A DNA stretch of 64,000 bases from Thalassospira profundimaris (GCF_003326675.1 NZ_JPWF01000004.1:310001-374000); one strand, 5' to 3'; positions 24,926 to 34,512 are shown, counted from the stretch's first letter. The notes: generated from the sequence alone by a model not told the origin. Numbers and translations are program-made.

Positions 24926-27511
24926 CTAGAGGACTTCCTTGACCTTGGTCGCAAGGTCTTTGAGCGAGAAGGGCTTGGGCAGGAAATGCACGCCGTTTTC
25001 TTCATCCAGCTCGTCACGATAGGTATCTTCGGCATAACCGGAAATAAAGATGACCTTAAGTTCCGGTTTGTTTTCACGCAGCATCCGGATAAGGCTTGGC
25101 CCATCGATACCGGGCATGACCACATCGGAAATGACAAGATCAATGGTCTTGTCGGTCTTGTTAAGCACGTCGAGCGCGTTCTCGCCATTATTGGCTTCCA
25201 GCACGTCATATCCCTTGCTGCGCAACGCACGTGCGCCAAAGGTCCGCACCGCGTCTTCGTCCTCGACCAGAAGGATCGCACCGGTCCCGGTCAGATCGCG
25301 TGACGGTGCTTCTTCGGTCACGGCCTGGGTTTCGGCAAGTTCCTGTTCGGTCGCCTCGTAGCGCGGCAAATAGATGGTAAAGGTCGTGCCTTTGCCTTCT
25401 TCACTGTTGACCGCGATAAAGCCGCCGGTCTGCTTGACGATGCCGTAAACGGTCGAAAGACCAAGCCCCGTTCCCTCGCCGCGTTGCTTGGTCGAGAAGA
25501 AGGGCTCAAAAATCCGGGTCAGGTTATCTTTGGGAATACCGATGCCGGTATCCGTGACCTTGATGCCAATATAGTCGCCCGGCGGAATGATTTCGGTACC
25601 GGTTGCGGTCGGTTCATCAATAATTTCACTGCTGGTCTGAACCGTAAGAGTTCCACCCTCGCCCGCCATGGCGTCACGTGCATTGACGACAAGGTTAATG
25701 ATCACCTGATCAAGCTGGCCGGGATCGACCTTGACCAAGCCGATATCGCGCCCGTGACTGACCTTAAGATCAATCTTCTCGCCGATCAGGCGGCGCAAAA
25801 GGTTCGACATTTCGGCAAGCGCATCGGTGATATTGATGATTTTCGGCTGCAGGGTCTGACGACGCGAAAACGCCAAAAGCTGCCGGACAAGGTTGGCGGC
25901 ACGATTGGCATTCTGTTTGATCTGCATGATGTCGGCAAAGCTCGGATCACCCGGCCCGTGGCGCGACAGTAACAGATCACAGAAGCCGATCATCGCGGTC
26001 AGAAGGTTATTGAAGTCATGCGCCACCCCGCCGGCAAGCTGACCAACAGCCTGCATTTTCTGGGACTGCGCAAATTGTTCCTCAAGGTTCTTCTGTTCGG
26101 TCGTATCAAGGAAATTCAGCAACAGCGCACCGGACTCACCCGAACGGCCCGCAACACGTTGCAGATAAATCTGGGCGGCAACCCCGCGTGCGCCAACAAG
26201 GCGGGCTTCGATCTGCCCGCCAGCAGACGTTCCGATAACCGCCTTGGACAGATACCGCGCAACTTCTTCACGGTCTTCGGGCAGGATCAGTTCCAGAATG
26301 GAGCGCCCGACAACCTGATTATAGCTTTGCCCGGCTGTGGCGATAAAGGCGCGGTTGGCATCGGTCACCGTACCCGACAGATCGGCAAGCACGATGGAAA
26401 GCGGGCTTTCATCAAAGAACCAGCGCACCCGGCGTTCGGTTTCGGCAAGGGCATGTTCCCATTCATGGGCCGGCATCGGATCAGGGAAGATCACAGCCTG
26501 GCTGCGAACCGGACCAGTCCCCGGCGCATTGATCGAATGGGTCACAAAGCAGCGAATGGGTTCGCCGCCGGAAACCTTGAATTTAACCTCGCCATTAATG
26601 CCATCGCCAACGATCAGATCGGCAAGTTCGACGGTGCCATTATTGAAATCTTTCGGCTCTCCGCCCAGCCAGCTGGCCAAGCGACGGTTGAGGTAAAGAA
26701 TACGGCCTTCTTCATCAAGACCACATACCCCGACCGGAAGCCGTTCAATCATCTGATCAGCATGTTCAAACCCGCTTGCAGCCGCCGTGACCGGCAGGTT
26801 TGAAACCAGTTCCGGTGCAATCGGTGCCGAAAGAGCAAAGCTTTGCGCAGCCTCGCCCGATGGCAGCAACATTGACGCATCACTTTCGGACATGACGGCG
26901 GCATCAACACCGTCAACGGTCCATAACATCTGACCGGCCCGCGCATTGGCAGCGGTTACCGATATACGAAGGCAAGTGCCACTCGCCTTTTCCGAGGATT
27001 GGGTTGCATCGTGATCTTGCCCCTGATCCGGGGCATCATCCGCATCATCAATTTCGAATTTCTCGGAACGCGACAGATCGACAAACATCTGCCCGCCATC
27101 TCCGCGCATCGCACGGGTGCGCAATTCAGCAAGATCGTCACTTCCGATTCCAAGGAAGGACAAACGCGCTTCAAGCGCGGATAACATGTCCGATCCCGGT
27201 TCGATCCCAAGTTTGCGTGAAAAGGCGGGATTGGCATAAATGGTACGGCCATAGGCATCAATCAGCGCAACGCCGATGTCGGATTTGCCAAGACCGGCAA
27301 TCAAGGGACCAAGCTCGGAATGCCCGCCATTGCGCCAGCGTGCCGACAGCGACAATGCCGCCACGGCAATAATCGCCACACCGGTGACCATCGCACCGAT
27401 GATCCACATCAGACGCGCATCAAGGCCTGCCTTTGCCAGAACATCCATCAGGACAAAGACAAACACAAGGAATGCGACACTTACAGCAAGGATGAGCCCC
27501 CGAAACAGCAC
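24926..27511 (-). CDS. cckA: Hybrid sensor histidine kinase CckA
   Basis: Bifunctional kinase/phosphatase at the head of the alphaproteobacterial CckA-ChpT-CtrA phosphorelay, which controls the cell cycle and, in many Rhodospirillales, motility. 861 aa: two N-terminal membrane helices (about 5-27 and 33-55), PAS-like domains near 75-200, 250-340 and 360-470, HisKA with His498 in GGVAHDFNNLL, a HATPase with DTGIGIP and GEGTGLGLSTVYGIV (about 590-716), and a C-terminal receiver with phospho-acceptor Asp796 (ISDVVMPG). Translation probably starts at a GTG with AAGGCGG upstream. ChpT and CtrA are outside the window. Confidence 0.95.
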   Translation of the reverse strand: MLFRGLILAVSVAFLVFVFVLMDVLAKAGLDARLMWIIGAMVTGVAIIAVAALSLSARWRNGGHSELGPLIAGLGKSDIGVALIDAYGRTIYANPAFSRKLGIEPGSDMLSALEARLSFLGIGSDDLAELRTRAMRGDGGQMFVDLSRSEKFEIDDADDAPDQGQDHDATQSSEKASGTCLRISVTAANARAGQMLWTVDGVDAAVMSESDASMLLPSGEAAQSFALSAPIAPELVSNLPVTAAASGFEHADQMIERLPVGVCGLDEEGRILYLNRRLASWLGGEPKDFNNGTVELADLIVGDGINGEVKFKVSGGEPIRCFVTHSINAPGTGPVRSQAVIFPDPMPAHEWEHALAETERRVRWFFDESPLSIVLADLSGTVTDANRAFIATAGQSYNQVVGRSILELILPEDREEVARYLSKAVIGTSAGGQIEARLVGARGVAAQIYLQRVAGRSGESGALLLNFLDTTEQKNLEEQFAQSQKMQAVGQLAGGVAHDFNNLLTAMIGFCDLLLSRHGPGDPSFADIMQIKQNANRAANLVRQLLAFSRRQTLQPKIINITDALAEMSNLLRRLIGEKIDLKVSHGRDIGLVKVDPGQLDQVIINLVVNARDAMAGEGGTLTVQTSSEIIDEPTATGTEIIPPGDYIGIKVTDTGIGIPKDNLTRIFEPFFSTKQRGEGTGLGLSTVYGIVKQTGGFIAVNSEEGKGTTFTIYLPRYEATEQELAETQAVTEEAPSRDLTGTGAILLVEDEDAVRTFGARALRSKGYDVLEANNGENALDVLNKTDKTIDLVISDVVMPGIDGPSLIRMLRENKPELKVIFISGYAEDTYRDELDEENGVHFLPKPFSLKDLATKVKEVL

Positions 27512-27571
27512 GCGACCGCCTTTAACGCCAATAACTTATCACTATAGTCTATACTTTTAGCTGGTTATCGC

Positions 27572-27614
27572 GCGACTGGCTACCGGCAAGTTTTGCCTGC
27601 CGGTAGCCAGTCGC
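27572..27614. repeat. 17-bp perfect inverted repeat at the cassette edge
   Basis: Arms 27572-27588 and 27598-27614 are exact reverse complements, with a 9-base loop. There is no T run on either side, so it is not a standard terminator. It lies between cckA and the three-gene AT-rich operon. Confidence 0.7.
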
Positions 27615-27672
27615 AGTCATGTTCTCTCAGTTAATAGCAGTACCAAGAGACGCTCGGTTTTCTCAAACGCCC

Positions 27673-28221
27673 TCACGCGGCAATCTGAAAGATAAAATAC
27701 TGGATAGCATCAAGGCGATTCCAATCTGCCATTTTACTGACAGGCGACACCACTAATTCCTCAACTCCATCTAATGCGGACAACTGCTTTCTGACATCGC
27801 ACAATGCATCTTGTGCTATGGAATTTTCTTCGCATGCCACGAGAAGAACGAAATAATTTTCCATATTAGAAGCACTATCTGTTTTTCTTAGCTTCTCGAC
27901 ATCCTTACGCCACGAAGAAAATTGTTCTCGTGGCTTGTTATTCCACCCTGTCGCAGCCCAAGCTGTTTTGATTTCGATATGCGAAACATAAGAATCTTCG
28001 CTTTTCGATATGACGGAAATATCCGTTCTACTTCCTTTGTCTACGCCGGCGGCTTCAACATGAACCCGATATCCAGCATCAGTAAAGCTCTTGAAGATAT
28101 GACATTTAATCTGGTCTTCTTTAGGCTTAACATCGCGATGCGCGAGCCTAGATATGACCTGATAGTCCCCGACAGCACCTTCTAAACCGGTACTGATCAA
28201 TTGAACAAACGTATTGGTCAT
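27673..28221 (-). CDS. PD-(D/E)XK nuclease-like protein, last gene of three-gene cassette (182 aa)
   Basis: Restriction-endonuclease-like fold inferred from Glu35, Asp67 in RTDISV and Glu83-x-Lys85 in SHIEIKTAWA, with the hydrophobic strands and helix spacing usual for PD-(D/E)XK cores, then EQFSSWRKDVEKLRK and YFVLLVACEE. No HTH or methylase domain is present, so any DNA targeting would need a partner. The ATG lies 14 bases after the stop of the upstream gene, implying co-transcription. Its base composition is clearly AT-rich: about 39% G+C over 27781-27900 by hand count, against about 55% in a sampled line of cckA. Function unproven; a defence effector is one reading. Confidence 0.6.
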   Translation of the reverse strand: MTNTFVQLISTGLEGAVGDYQVISRLAHRDVKPKEDQIKCHIFKSFTDAGYRVHVEAAGVDKGSRTDISVISKSEDSYVSHIEIKTAWAATGWNNKPREQFSSWRKDVEKLRKTDSASNMENYFVLLVACEENSIAQDALCDVRKQLSALDGVEELVVSPVSKMADWNRLDAIQYFIFQIAA

Positions 28222-28235
28222 TGTGTTTCATCTTT

Positions 28236-28931
28236 CTAAAGAACACTTGTTAAATAGTTCAAAGCTTGCAGATATTCGACGAGGAATGGCCGACTGAATT
28301 GCTTTTTCCAACTATCGTCGCTGCAATGCGATTTACGACACAACGAACGTGCGGCCACACGATCGACCCACATTTCTCCGCATGGATCAAACATGACATG
28401 GTCGACTGTTTCGCGACTTACGATGTTGCGTAATATGTAGCCAAATGCGTCGTCGAACTTCCAAAGCTCAGATGCAACGGCGACCGCCAACATGTCCGAA
28501 ATCCTGAGATCCAGGTTCTCCGTCGCGTTTCCGGAGCGCAGCTGCCAATGTTTTTTTGCCCAATCTCCGAGCGAGATTGCGGACAGCCGTCCATCATCAA
28601 AGACTTTTGAAACCTCGGTTACTGGTATGCCGGCGGCATCCTTTGTCATCATCCAGCGTCTTATTTCCGGTTCGGCTATCTGGCGGATTACCTCATGACA
28701 CCAAAAGCCGTTCTGACAATCTTGCACTGCATCAATCAAAACCCGTGCAGCCAGTATCGATGCACGGTCATGCGGAGCCTGCAGATCAAGAAACAGTTCA
28801 GGTGCCGTGCTTTCCTCCAGACAAAGAGAAACCTGTACCGAAAAGTTCTCTTCCAACCTTGTTTCCCTGTAGACAGATGGCGGTGTAGATAAGATATCGA
28901 GCACCATGTACTCCACACAAAAGCTACACAT
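28236..28931 (-). CDS. Unknown protein, middle gene of three-gene cassette (231 aa)
   Basis: I do not recognise this family. The protein is soluble, with no signal peptide or membrane helix, and mixed alpha/beta in character with a mainly helical second half (ISDMLAVAVASELWKFDDAF, FGYILRNIVSRETVDHVMF). It is unusually rich in Cys and His (for example MCSFCVEY at the start and LCRKSHC near residue 205), which may be coincidence or metal binding. The start at 28931 is chosen because GGAGAG lies seven bases upstream and the ATG overlaps the stop of the previous gene by 8 bases. ATGs at 28946 and 28907 are alternatives. Confidence 0.55.
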   Translation of the reverse strand: MCSFCVEYMVLDILSTPPSVYRETRLEENFSVQVSLCLEESTAPELFLDLQAPHDRASILAARVLIDAVQDCQNGFWCHEVIRQIAEPEIRRWMMTKDAAGIPVTEVSKVFDDGRLSAISLGDWAKKHWQLRSGNATENLDLRISDMLAVAVASELWKFDDAFGYILRNIVSRETVDHVMFDPCGEMWVDRVAARSLCRKSHCSDDSWKKQFSRPFLVEYLQALNYLTSVL

Positions 28932-29607
28932 CTGCCAGCTCTCCATCTTGAACTTGTTGCCAATGCAAGAGACTACTGGAAAGGACGACCGCCCGCATGG
29001 CGGCTGATGACAAGAGATCATTCACCACCCAGACGGCATTCTCTGCTTTTCCATGTTTGAGCATCGCATTGCACATCCACTTTAAAGGGAAGATACGATC
29101 TCCCTGCTCTTTGATTTGCGCGATATGCTTCTGGGCTGCGACGAAATTGCCTTGAGCGCAGAGCAGTTTAATCAACCGCTCCTGACATTTCAGGCGATAA
29201 AAACTTCCGTTAAATCGGCTCAAGACTCTTGTCATTTCACTGACATCTGCCTGCTGGTGCCAAAGCAAAAATAGTTGCCAAAGAGCTTCATCTTTCAGAC
29301 GTTCTTCAGATGCCGAAGCGATGCGGGTTTCTATACAAGAAATCTCCGCCATTGCCTTTGACTGGTCCCCCAAAGAGAACCAAAGCTGAGCAAGCATTCG
29401 GGAAATCCAGACCCTGTCACGATGCTCAAACTCGCTTATTATTTGGTGATCACAAATCTCGACAAGCAAACGTTCAACACGGTCTTTTTGTCCCAACTCT
29501 GCGAAGTTCGATGCTATTCGCAACAATCCCAACAGATCATCCGTCCTTGAAATACGTCCAGAAAGTTGACGTAACTCCAAATCAATCTGCGTTTGCAAAA
29601 GTTCCAA
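28924..29607 (-). CDS. Helical-repeat (TPR-like) protein, first gene of three-gene cassette (227 aa)
   Basis: All-helical protein with TPR-like paired helices, for example LLGLLRIASNFAELGQKDRV, LAQLWFSLGDQSKAMAEI and LLCAQGNFVAAQKHIAQI. No enzymatic motif, signal peptide or membrane segment is visible. No ATG is available in frame before residue 60; translation most likely begins at TTG 29607, seven bases after GAG, with a stop codon just upstream. TPR-like partners often bridge sensor and effector proteins, but here that is only context. Begins the AT-rich operon with the unknown and nuclease-like genes. Confidence 0.55.
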   Translation of the reverse strand: MELLQTQIDLELRQLSGRISRTDDLLGLLRIASNFAELGQKDRVERLLVEICDHQIISEFEHRDRVWISRMLAQLWFSLGDQSKAMAEISCIETRIASASEERLKDEALWQLFLLWHQQADVSEMTRVLSRFNGSFYRLKCQERLIKLLCAQGNFVAAQKHIAQIKEQGDRIFPLKWMCNAMLKHGKAENAVWVVNDLLSSAAMRAVVLSSSLLHWQQVQDGELADV

Positions 29608-29926
29608 TTTTCATCTCGACGCTATCGTTTTCTGCATCAGTATTCGTGGTACTGATGCCCGGATTGGCATCGAAGCTACGCGTTAAAATTGCACCCAACA
29701 AACAAATTCATCATTTTCGACACCAAAATATTCACCCTGTGGATAAACATTTTTTATTCCTTTAAAAACAACAGATTAAAAGGGGCAACTTTTAGAAGGG
29801 TGACAAATCATTTCGAACAAGCGAGTTCCAAAAGCAAAAGGCAGGACCAATACTGGCCCCGCCTTCGGCACGATTTCGACAACCTGTCCGTAGATTGTCC
29901 TACTTTCTCTTAGTCAATTCTCTGTC
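29608..29926. other. 319-base AT-rich intergenic region with mcp terminator
   Basis: Lies between the cassette operon and the mcp gene, both on the reverse strand, so it should contain the cassette promoter. Apart from the mcp terminator at 29838-29865 I see no gene or clear promoter motif. Confidence 0.5.
29838..29865 (-). terminator. Terminator of the chemotaxis receptor gene
   Basis: AAGGCAGGACC and GGCCCCGCCTT pair at 9 of 11 positions around a 6-base loop; on the reverse strand TTTTGCTTTTGG follows. Confidence 0.7.
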
Positions 29927-31930
29927 TTATCGCGCCAGACGCTTAACCTGTCCGGCGTCAAGTTTGGTGCCATCGAATTCAAGGCTGACATTGCCATCGC
30001 TGACATTTCGGACAACGGCGCGAACCGATCCGGAAACGCCCGGCAGTTCGAGATCGATTTTGCTGCCTTTGACAAGGTTATCGCTGGTCAACAACAGCGC
30101 ACCTTTTTCCGAAACGTTTTCCAGACGGGCACGGCCGGACTTGCCACCATTGCGATAGGTCACCTCGACTGCAGACGGATGGCGTTTGGCGGTTCGGCGA
30201 TCCACGTCGGATGTCGATGTGCGAACGACTTCCACCAGAACCTGACGCAAGTCACGGACAGCTTCAGCCACTTTGTCGGCAAGATTTCCGACCTCGGCGG
30301 CCATGCGCCCGGTTCCCGATGCCTCGGTTGAAACTTCGCTGATACGCATCGATACTTCGCGCGATGCCGCGGCTGTTTCATTGACGTTCCGGGCAATTTC
30401 GGACGTCGCGGCACTTTGTTCTTCGACCGCTGCTGCGATTGCCGTCGACACCTCGTCCATTTCGTGAATTTTCTCGGCGATCGTCGCAACTGCCTTTACC
30501 GCAGAATCAGTGACGGCCTGAATTTCAGCGATCTGCCGGGTAATTTCATCGGTTGAACGGCTGGTCTGGGTGGCAAGGTTTTTGACTTCCTGGGCCACAA
30601 CGGCAAAGCCCTTGCCCGCATCCCCGGCACGAGCGGCTTCGATGGTTGCGTTAAGGGCCAGAAGGTTGGTCTGTTCGGCAATACCGGAAATCAGTTCGAC
30701 CACTTCGCCAATTCCGCGCACACTGTCAGCCAGTTGCGAAACCGTGGTTTCGGTTGAACGGCTTGCTTCGACGGCATCTTCGCTGACCCGGTTTGCACGG
30801 GCAATCTGGCTGTTGATTTCACCAAGCGACGAATTCAACTGTTCGCCTGCACCGGCAACAGCTTCGACGGTTGCAAGCGCCTGCGATGACGCCGCGGCAA
30901 CGGTTTCGGAATTGCCCTGCACCAGATCGGCCGAGCTTGCCATACGCTGCGCGGCACCGGCCAGTTCGTTGGTTTGACCCGAAATAGTCTCAACAACGCG
31001 GCGGGTTTCATTTTCAACCCGCTCGGCCATCTGCATCAGCGACTGTTGGCGTTCTTTTTCTGCCTGTTTGCGATCTGCTTCCTGCTGTTCACGCATCTTG
31101 AGGTTATTCATCCCGGTTTCTCGGAAGATGTGCATGACACGAACAAGGTCGCCGATTTCATCGCTGCGATCAGATTCCTTAAGCTTGATTTGATAATTGC
31201 CATCGGCAAGCTGGCCCAGCATGCTGACGCTTTCGGCAACCGGACTGGAAATACGGCGATGCATTACCCATGCGATCAGCGCACAAATCAGGATCGAGGC
31301 AGCCGTGACCGACGTCGTCAGCCAAAAGATCGACTGAACGTTCTGTTCAAGCCCGGTCAGCTTCGCCACCAGCTCGGTTTCAACAGCACTGGAGTAACTT
31401 TCGGTTTTCTCGACCGCGACTTCGAGGGCCGAGGCAAGATTTGCCGCGGCATCATCAAAGTTGCCCATCATCTTGTTACCGACTTCCGGGCCACCATCGA
31501 TATAGCCCTGTGCCATCTGCTTTCCGGCGGCATAATAGGCCGGGAAAGCAGCCTCTACAGCATCAAGCGACGTCAGGAGTTCACGTTGATCAAGTTTTTT
31601 GGCAAGGGCCTTGGCAATCACGAGGTTTTCATTCAGCCCCTTTGCGGCGGCTTCGGCCTCGTCAAAGCCGTCATTAAGGCCATCCAGCCCGCGGGTTGCC
31701 GAAATATCGGTTAGCCACTGCTGCACCTGAATGACGTTATAGCGCGCGCCTTCGATGCTTTTGATCAGAACAGGGATGTCGGTACTGGCAACGACGCCGA
31801 TTTTGGCGGCCTCATGCGTTGCACGGCGACCATCGGCATTCACGAAACCTATACCAACAGCTACAATGATCAACATTGCAACAATGATCGCGTTAGACAG
31901 GGCTATCTGCCCGGCAATCCTGAAATTCAT
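29927..31930 (-). CDS. Methyl-accepting chemotaxis protein with C-terminal PilZ domain (667 aa)
   Basis: Transmembrane chemoreceptor feeding CheA/CheY. Domain order is an N-terminal membrane helix (about 8-30), a helical periplasmic sensor region of four-helix type (about 40-190), a second membrane helix (about 200-222), HAMP, a long coiled-coil MCP signalling domain with the tip [32 protein letters not shown], and a PilZ domain from about residue 573 ([10 protein letters not shown], then [10 protein letters not shown]). The PilZ motif RRxxxRH suggests cyclic-di-GMP input at the receptor. It lies between the cassette and flhB. Ligand unknown. Confidence 0.88.
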   Translation of the reverse strand: MNFRIAGQIALSNAIIVAMLIIVAVGIGFVNADGRRATHEAAKIGVVASTDIPVLIKSIEGARYNVIQVQQWLTDISATRGLDGLNDGFDEAEAAAKGLNENLVIAKALAKKLDQRELLTSLDAVEAAFPAYYAAGKQMAQGYIDGGPEVGNKMMGNFDDAAANLASALEVAVEKTESYSSAVETELVAKLTGLEQNVQSIFWLTTSVTAASILICALIAWVMHRRISSPVAESVSMLGQLADGNYQIKLKESDRSDEIGDLVRVMHIFRETGMNNLKMREQQEADRKQAEKERQQSLMQMAERVENETRRVVETISGQTNELAGAAQRMASSADLVQGNSETVAAASSQALATVEAVAGAGEQLNSSLGEINSQIARANRVSEDAVEASRSTETTVSQLADSVRGIGEVVELISGIAEQTNLLALNATIEAARAGDAGKGFAVVAQEVKNLATQTSRSTDEITRQIAEIQAVTDSAVKAVATIAEKIHEMDEVSTAIAAAVEEQSAATSEIARNVNETAAASREVSMRISEVSTEASGTGRMAAEVGNLADKVAEAVRDLRQVLVEVVRTSTSDVDRRTAKRHPSAVEVTYRNGGKSGRARLENVSEKGALLLTSDNLVKGSKIDLELPGVSGSVRAVVRNVSDGNVSLEFDGTKLDAGQVKRLAR

Positions 31931-32146
31931 CAGATCAATCCCACCATTTCTGATCGTCGCGCGCAGTCGCGCGAACGAGAAAACATTCCATTCGTATAGT
32001 ATCTACACCATTAAATGGGAACTCTAATTTTTAACATTACAACGATTGTATAAAGCCTGAATTGATCTGGATCGTTGCAGTTAAGAATTCTTACAATTCG
32101 TATTTCAAACGAACATGACAGAAAGCTGAACGCGTCACAGACGCCA

Positions 32147-33217
32147 TTACCCCAGCTTTTTGCCCTTCTGGCGGAAAACGAACGAGATGATTTCTGCCAC
32201 CGCCTTGTAATGTTCCGGCGGAATTTCCTGATCGACTTCGACGGTTGCAAACAAGGCACGTGCAACCGGCGGGTTTTCCATGATCGTGATTTTGTGTTCT
32301 TCGGCAACTTCACGAATTTTCAGGGCGATATTATCCTGCCCCTTGGCCACACAAACCGGGGCTGCCATTGCCCCGACATCATATTGCAAGGCAACCGCGT
32401 AGTGCGTCGGGTTGGTGATCACGACGTCGGCCTTTGGCACATTTGACATCATGCGCTGCTGGGCACGTTCCATCCTGATCTGGCGGACCTTGGCCTTGAT
32501 TTCCGGGCTACCCTCGGTTTGCTTGTATTCGTCCTTGATCTCCTGCTTGGACATTTTCATCTGCTTGTTGAATTCGTATCGCTGATACGCAAAATCAAGC
32601 CCTGCAATCACCGCAGTTAACGCAATGGTTGCAATCAGCAGGATGACGATCATGTCGTAAAGGCGTTCAAGCGTCAGCGCGAGGGACAATTGGGGATAAA
32701 GCTCGATATCGAGCATTTCGGGCATGATCACCACGGCAAGGACCACGCCGACAAGCACGATTTTGCTGACATTCTTGACGAATTCGACCAGGGTTTTCAG
32801 GGAAAACTGGTTTTTGAGACCATTGAGCGGATTAAGCTTGTCCGGTTTTGGCTCGATCCGCTCGGCCGCCACAACAAGTCCGTTCTGGATCAGATGACCG
32901 GCAGCGGCAAAAAAGACCAGAAGAACAAACGGTATCCCCAACACCCACAACATACCAATGATCACGTCCTTGAACAGCAAGGGTAATCCGGCATTGGACA
33001 CGTCATACATATGTGGATGTTCGATGAAACCGCGCGAAAGGTCACGCACACCTTCCGCCATGCTCGGACCCAGCATCAGAATGACCAGACCGCCACCAAA
33101 CAACAGCATGAAGTTGCCGACTTCCTTCGAAACCGGCACCTGACCCTTTTTTCGCGCGTCCTCAAGCTTTTTACTTGTGGGGTCTTCTGTCTTTTGGCTG
33201 TCGTCTTCTTCTGACAT
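32147..33217 (-). CDS. flhB: Flagellar type III export switch protein FlhB
   Basis: Inner-membrane part of the flagellar export gate that switches specificity from rod/hook to filament substrates. It has an N-terminal cytoplasmic segment with EDPTSKKLEDARKKGQVPVS, four membrane helices (about 36-55, 88-112, 145-170 and 185-208), and a C-terminal cytoplasmic domain carrying the autocleavage site Asn269-Pro270-Thr271-His272. 356 aa is normal. Follows fliR with 51 bases between. A separate FlhB C-terminal-domain homologue lies at 36552-36980. Confidence 0.96.
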   Translation of the reverse strand: MSEEDDSQKTEDPTSKKLEDARKKGQVPVSKEVGNFMLLFGGGLVILMLGPSMAEGVRDLSRGFIEHPHMYDVSNAGLPLLFKDVIIGMLWVLGIPFVLLVFFAAAGHLIQNGLVVAAERIEPKPDKLNPLNGLKNQFSLKTLVEFVKNVSKIVLVGVVLAVVIMPEMLDIELYPQLSLALTLERLYDMIVILLIATIALTAVIAGLDFAYQRYEFNKQMKMSKQEIKDEYKQTEGSPEIKAKVRQIRMERAQQRMMSNVPKADVVITNPTHYAVALQYDVGAMAAPVCVAKGQDNIALKIREVAEEHKITIMENPPVARALFATVEVDQEIPPEHYKAVAEIISFVFRQKGKKLG

Positions 33218-33268
33218 GCGTCAACTCATGCTGGGCGGATGATGGAACGATGAACACTCCATTGCGCC

Positions 33269-34033
33269 TTACGGATTGAGAAATGCCTCGAGCCCGTTTT
33301 CGAAATATCCAAGATAGACCATCATCATGGATGGCAGGGCCAAGGTCAACAACAGCAACGCCAGCGCGATCTGGATCGGCATGGCGACAAAGAACACCGG
33401 CAATTGCGGCATCAGTTTATTGAGCAAACCCAACGCAATCTGCAAACAGATGGCAACGATCAAAAACGGTGCAGACATCTGCATCGCAATCACGAAGCTT
33501 TCATTAAGGGCGTTTGCAAAAAACTCGCTCATATCACCAACAGGAAGGACTCCGCCCGGCGGAAACAGCGAATAGCTTTCAAAAACGGCCTGGATCATCA
33601 AATGATCCATCCCGGTCGCAAACAGCAATACCAGGGCAACCTGCATCAGGAAATTGCCCGTCACCGCACTTTGCGCCCCCGATAGCGGATCGGCGGTAAA
33701 GGCGTTCGCCATCGACGACAGATAGGCAATAATTGACCCGGCCGTCTGAACACCGGCCATCATCACCTGTGCAAACAGGGCAAAGAACAACCCGACCGTG
33801 ACTTCATACCCAATCACCAGCAAAAGCGACGGTGCATCGGCCGGTTGCGGCGGAAACATCGGACCGGCCAACGGGGAAATGACCACCGAGACCCAAAAGG
33901 CAAATAACAGACGGGCACGGGCCGGAACCGCACGCGCACCAATGCCCGGCATCAGGGAAAAAGCCGCCCCCACCCTGGCGAAAGTCACCAGAACGACATA
34001 GACGTTAAGGGTAAGAAGCTCCTGAAGATCCAT
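33269..34033 (-). CDS. fliR: Flagellar export protein FliR
   Basis: Core subunit of the FliPQR export gate in the inner membrane. 254 aa, with about six hydrophobic segments. Recognisable features are FARVGAAFSLMPGIGARAVPARARLLFAF near the start, the central PGGVLPVGDMSEFFANALNESF segment and the C-terminal PQLPVFFVAMPIQIALALLLL. It sits between fliQ and flhB in the conserved fliQ-fliR-flhB order. Confidence 0.95.
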   Translation of the reverse strand: MDLQELLTLNVYVVLVTFARVGAAFSLMPGIGARAVPARARLLFAFWVSVVISPLAGPMFPPQPADAPSLLLVIGYEVTVGLFFALFAQVMMAGVQTAGSIIAYLSSMANAFTADPLSGAQSAVTGNFLMQVALVLLFATGMDHLMIQAVFESYSLFPPGGVLPVGDMSEFFANALNESFVIAMQMSAPFLIVAICLQIALGLLNKLMPQLPVFFVAMPIQIALALLLLTLALPSMMMVYLGYFENGLEAFLNP

Positions 34034-34099
34034 CTTGTCTTCGACTGCCTTGCATCAAAGCGCGGGATGCACTTTTGGACCAGAAATCCGGTTTCGTCG

Positions 34100-34369
34100 C
34101 TAATTGGGCAAACCAATGAAGTGATCGACCATGCGCCCCATGAACTCGGTCAGTTCCGTAATCATCCACGGCAACAAGACCAGCAACGCAATGAAAATCA
34201 CAAGGATTTTCGGAACAAAGGTCAGGGTCATTTCCTGGATCTGGGTCAGGGCCTGAAACAGGGCAATGATCAGACCAACGCCAAGCGCAATCAGCATCAG
34301 CGGTGTGGTTACCTTCAGCAGCGTCCAGACTGCATCATAGGCCACATCCATGATTTCAGCTTGATCCAT
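34100..34369 (-). CDS. fliQ: Flagellar export protein FliQ
   Basis: Small two-helix subunit of the export gate. The 89-residue length is exactly typical. It opens MDQAEIMDVAYDAVWTLLKV, with membrane helices near 16-40 (TPLMLIALGVGLIIALFQA) and 53-73, and ends MGRMVDHFIGLPN. The start at 34369 follows GGGAAG. An upstream in-frame ATG would add 42 residues that no FliQ has. Ends 66 bases before fliR. Confidence 0.94.
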   Translation of the reverse strand: MDQAEIMDVAYDAVWTLLKVTTPLMLIALGVGLIIALFQALTQIQEMTLTFVPKILVIFIALLVLLPWMITELTEFMGRMVDHFIGLPN

Positions 34370-34485
34370 TGATCTTCCCGCCTCGTCGTCACTTTCACGC
34401 AGTACATTGAAGTACCACCATTCTTCATACAGGATTTCGCGACGCCAATGCCATGATTTCCTGTCCTGGTGCCGCCCCAAAAACA

Positions 34486-34512
34486 AAAACCGCACGATTG
34501 GCGTGCGGTTTT
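34486..34512 (-). terminator. Terminator between fliE and fliQ
   Basis: AAAACCGCACG / CGTGCGGTTTT, an 11-bp stem with a 5-base loop, 24 bases after the fliE stop on the reverse strand. It may cause partial termination between flgBC-fliE and fliQR-flhB. Confidence 0.8.

Noticed and set aside
27673..29607. Assignment of the cassette to a known restriction-modification system
   Set aside because: There is no methylase, helicase or specificity gene nearby; only a nuclease-like fold is inferred, so no named system was claimed.
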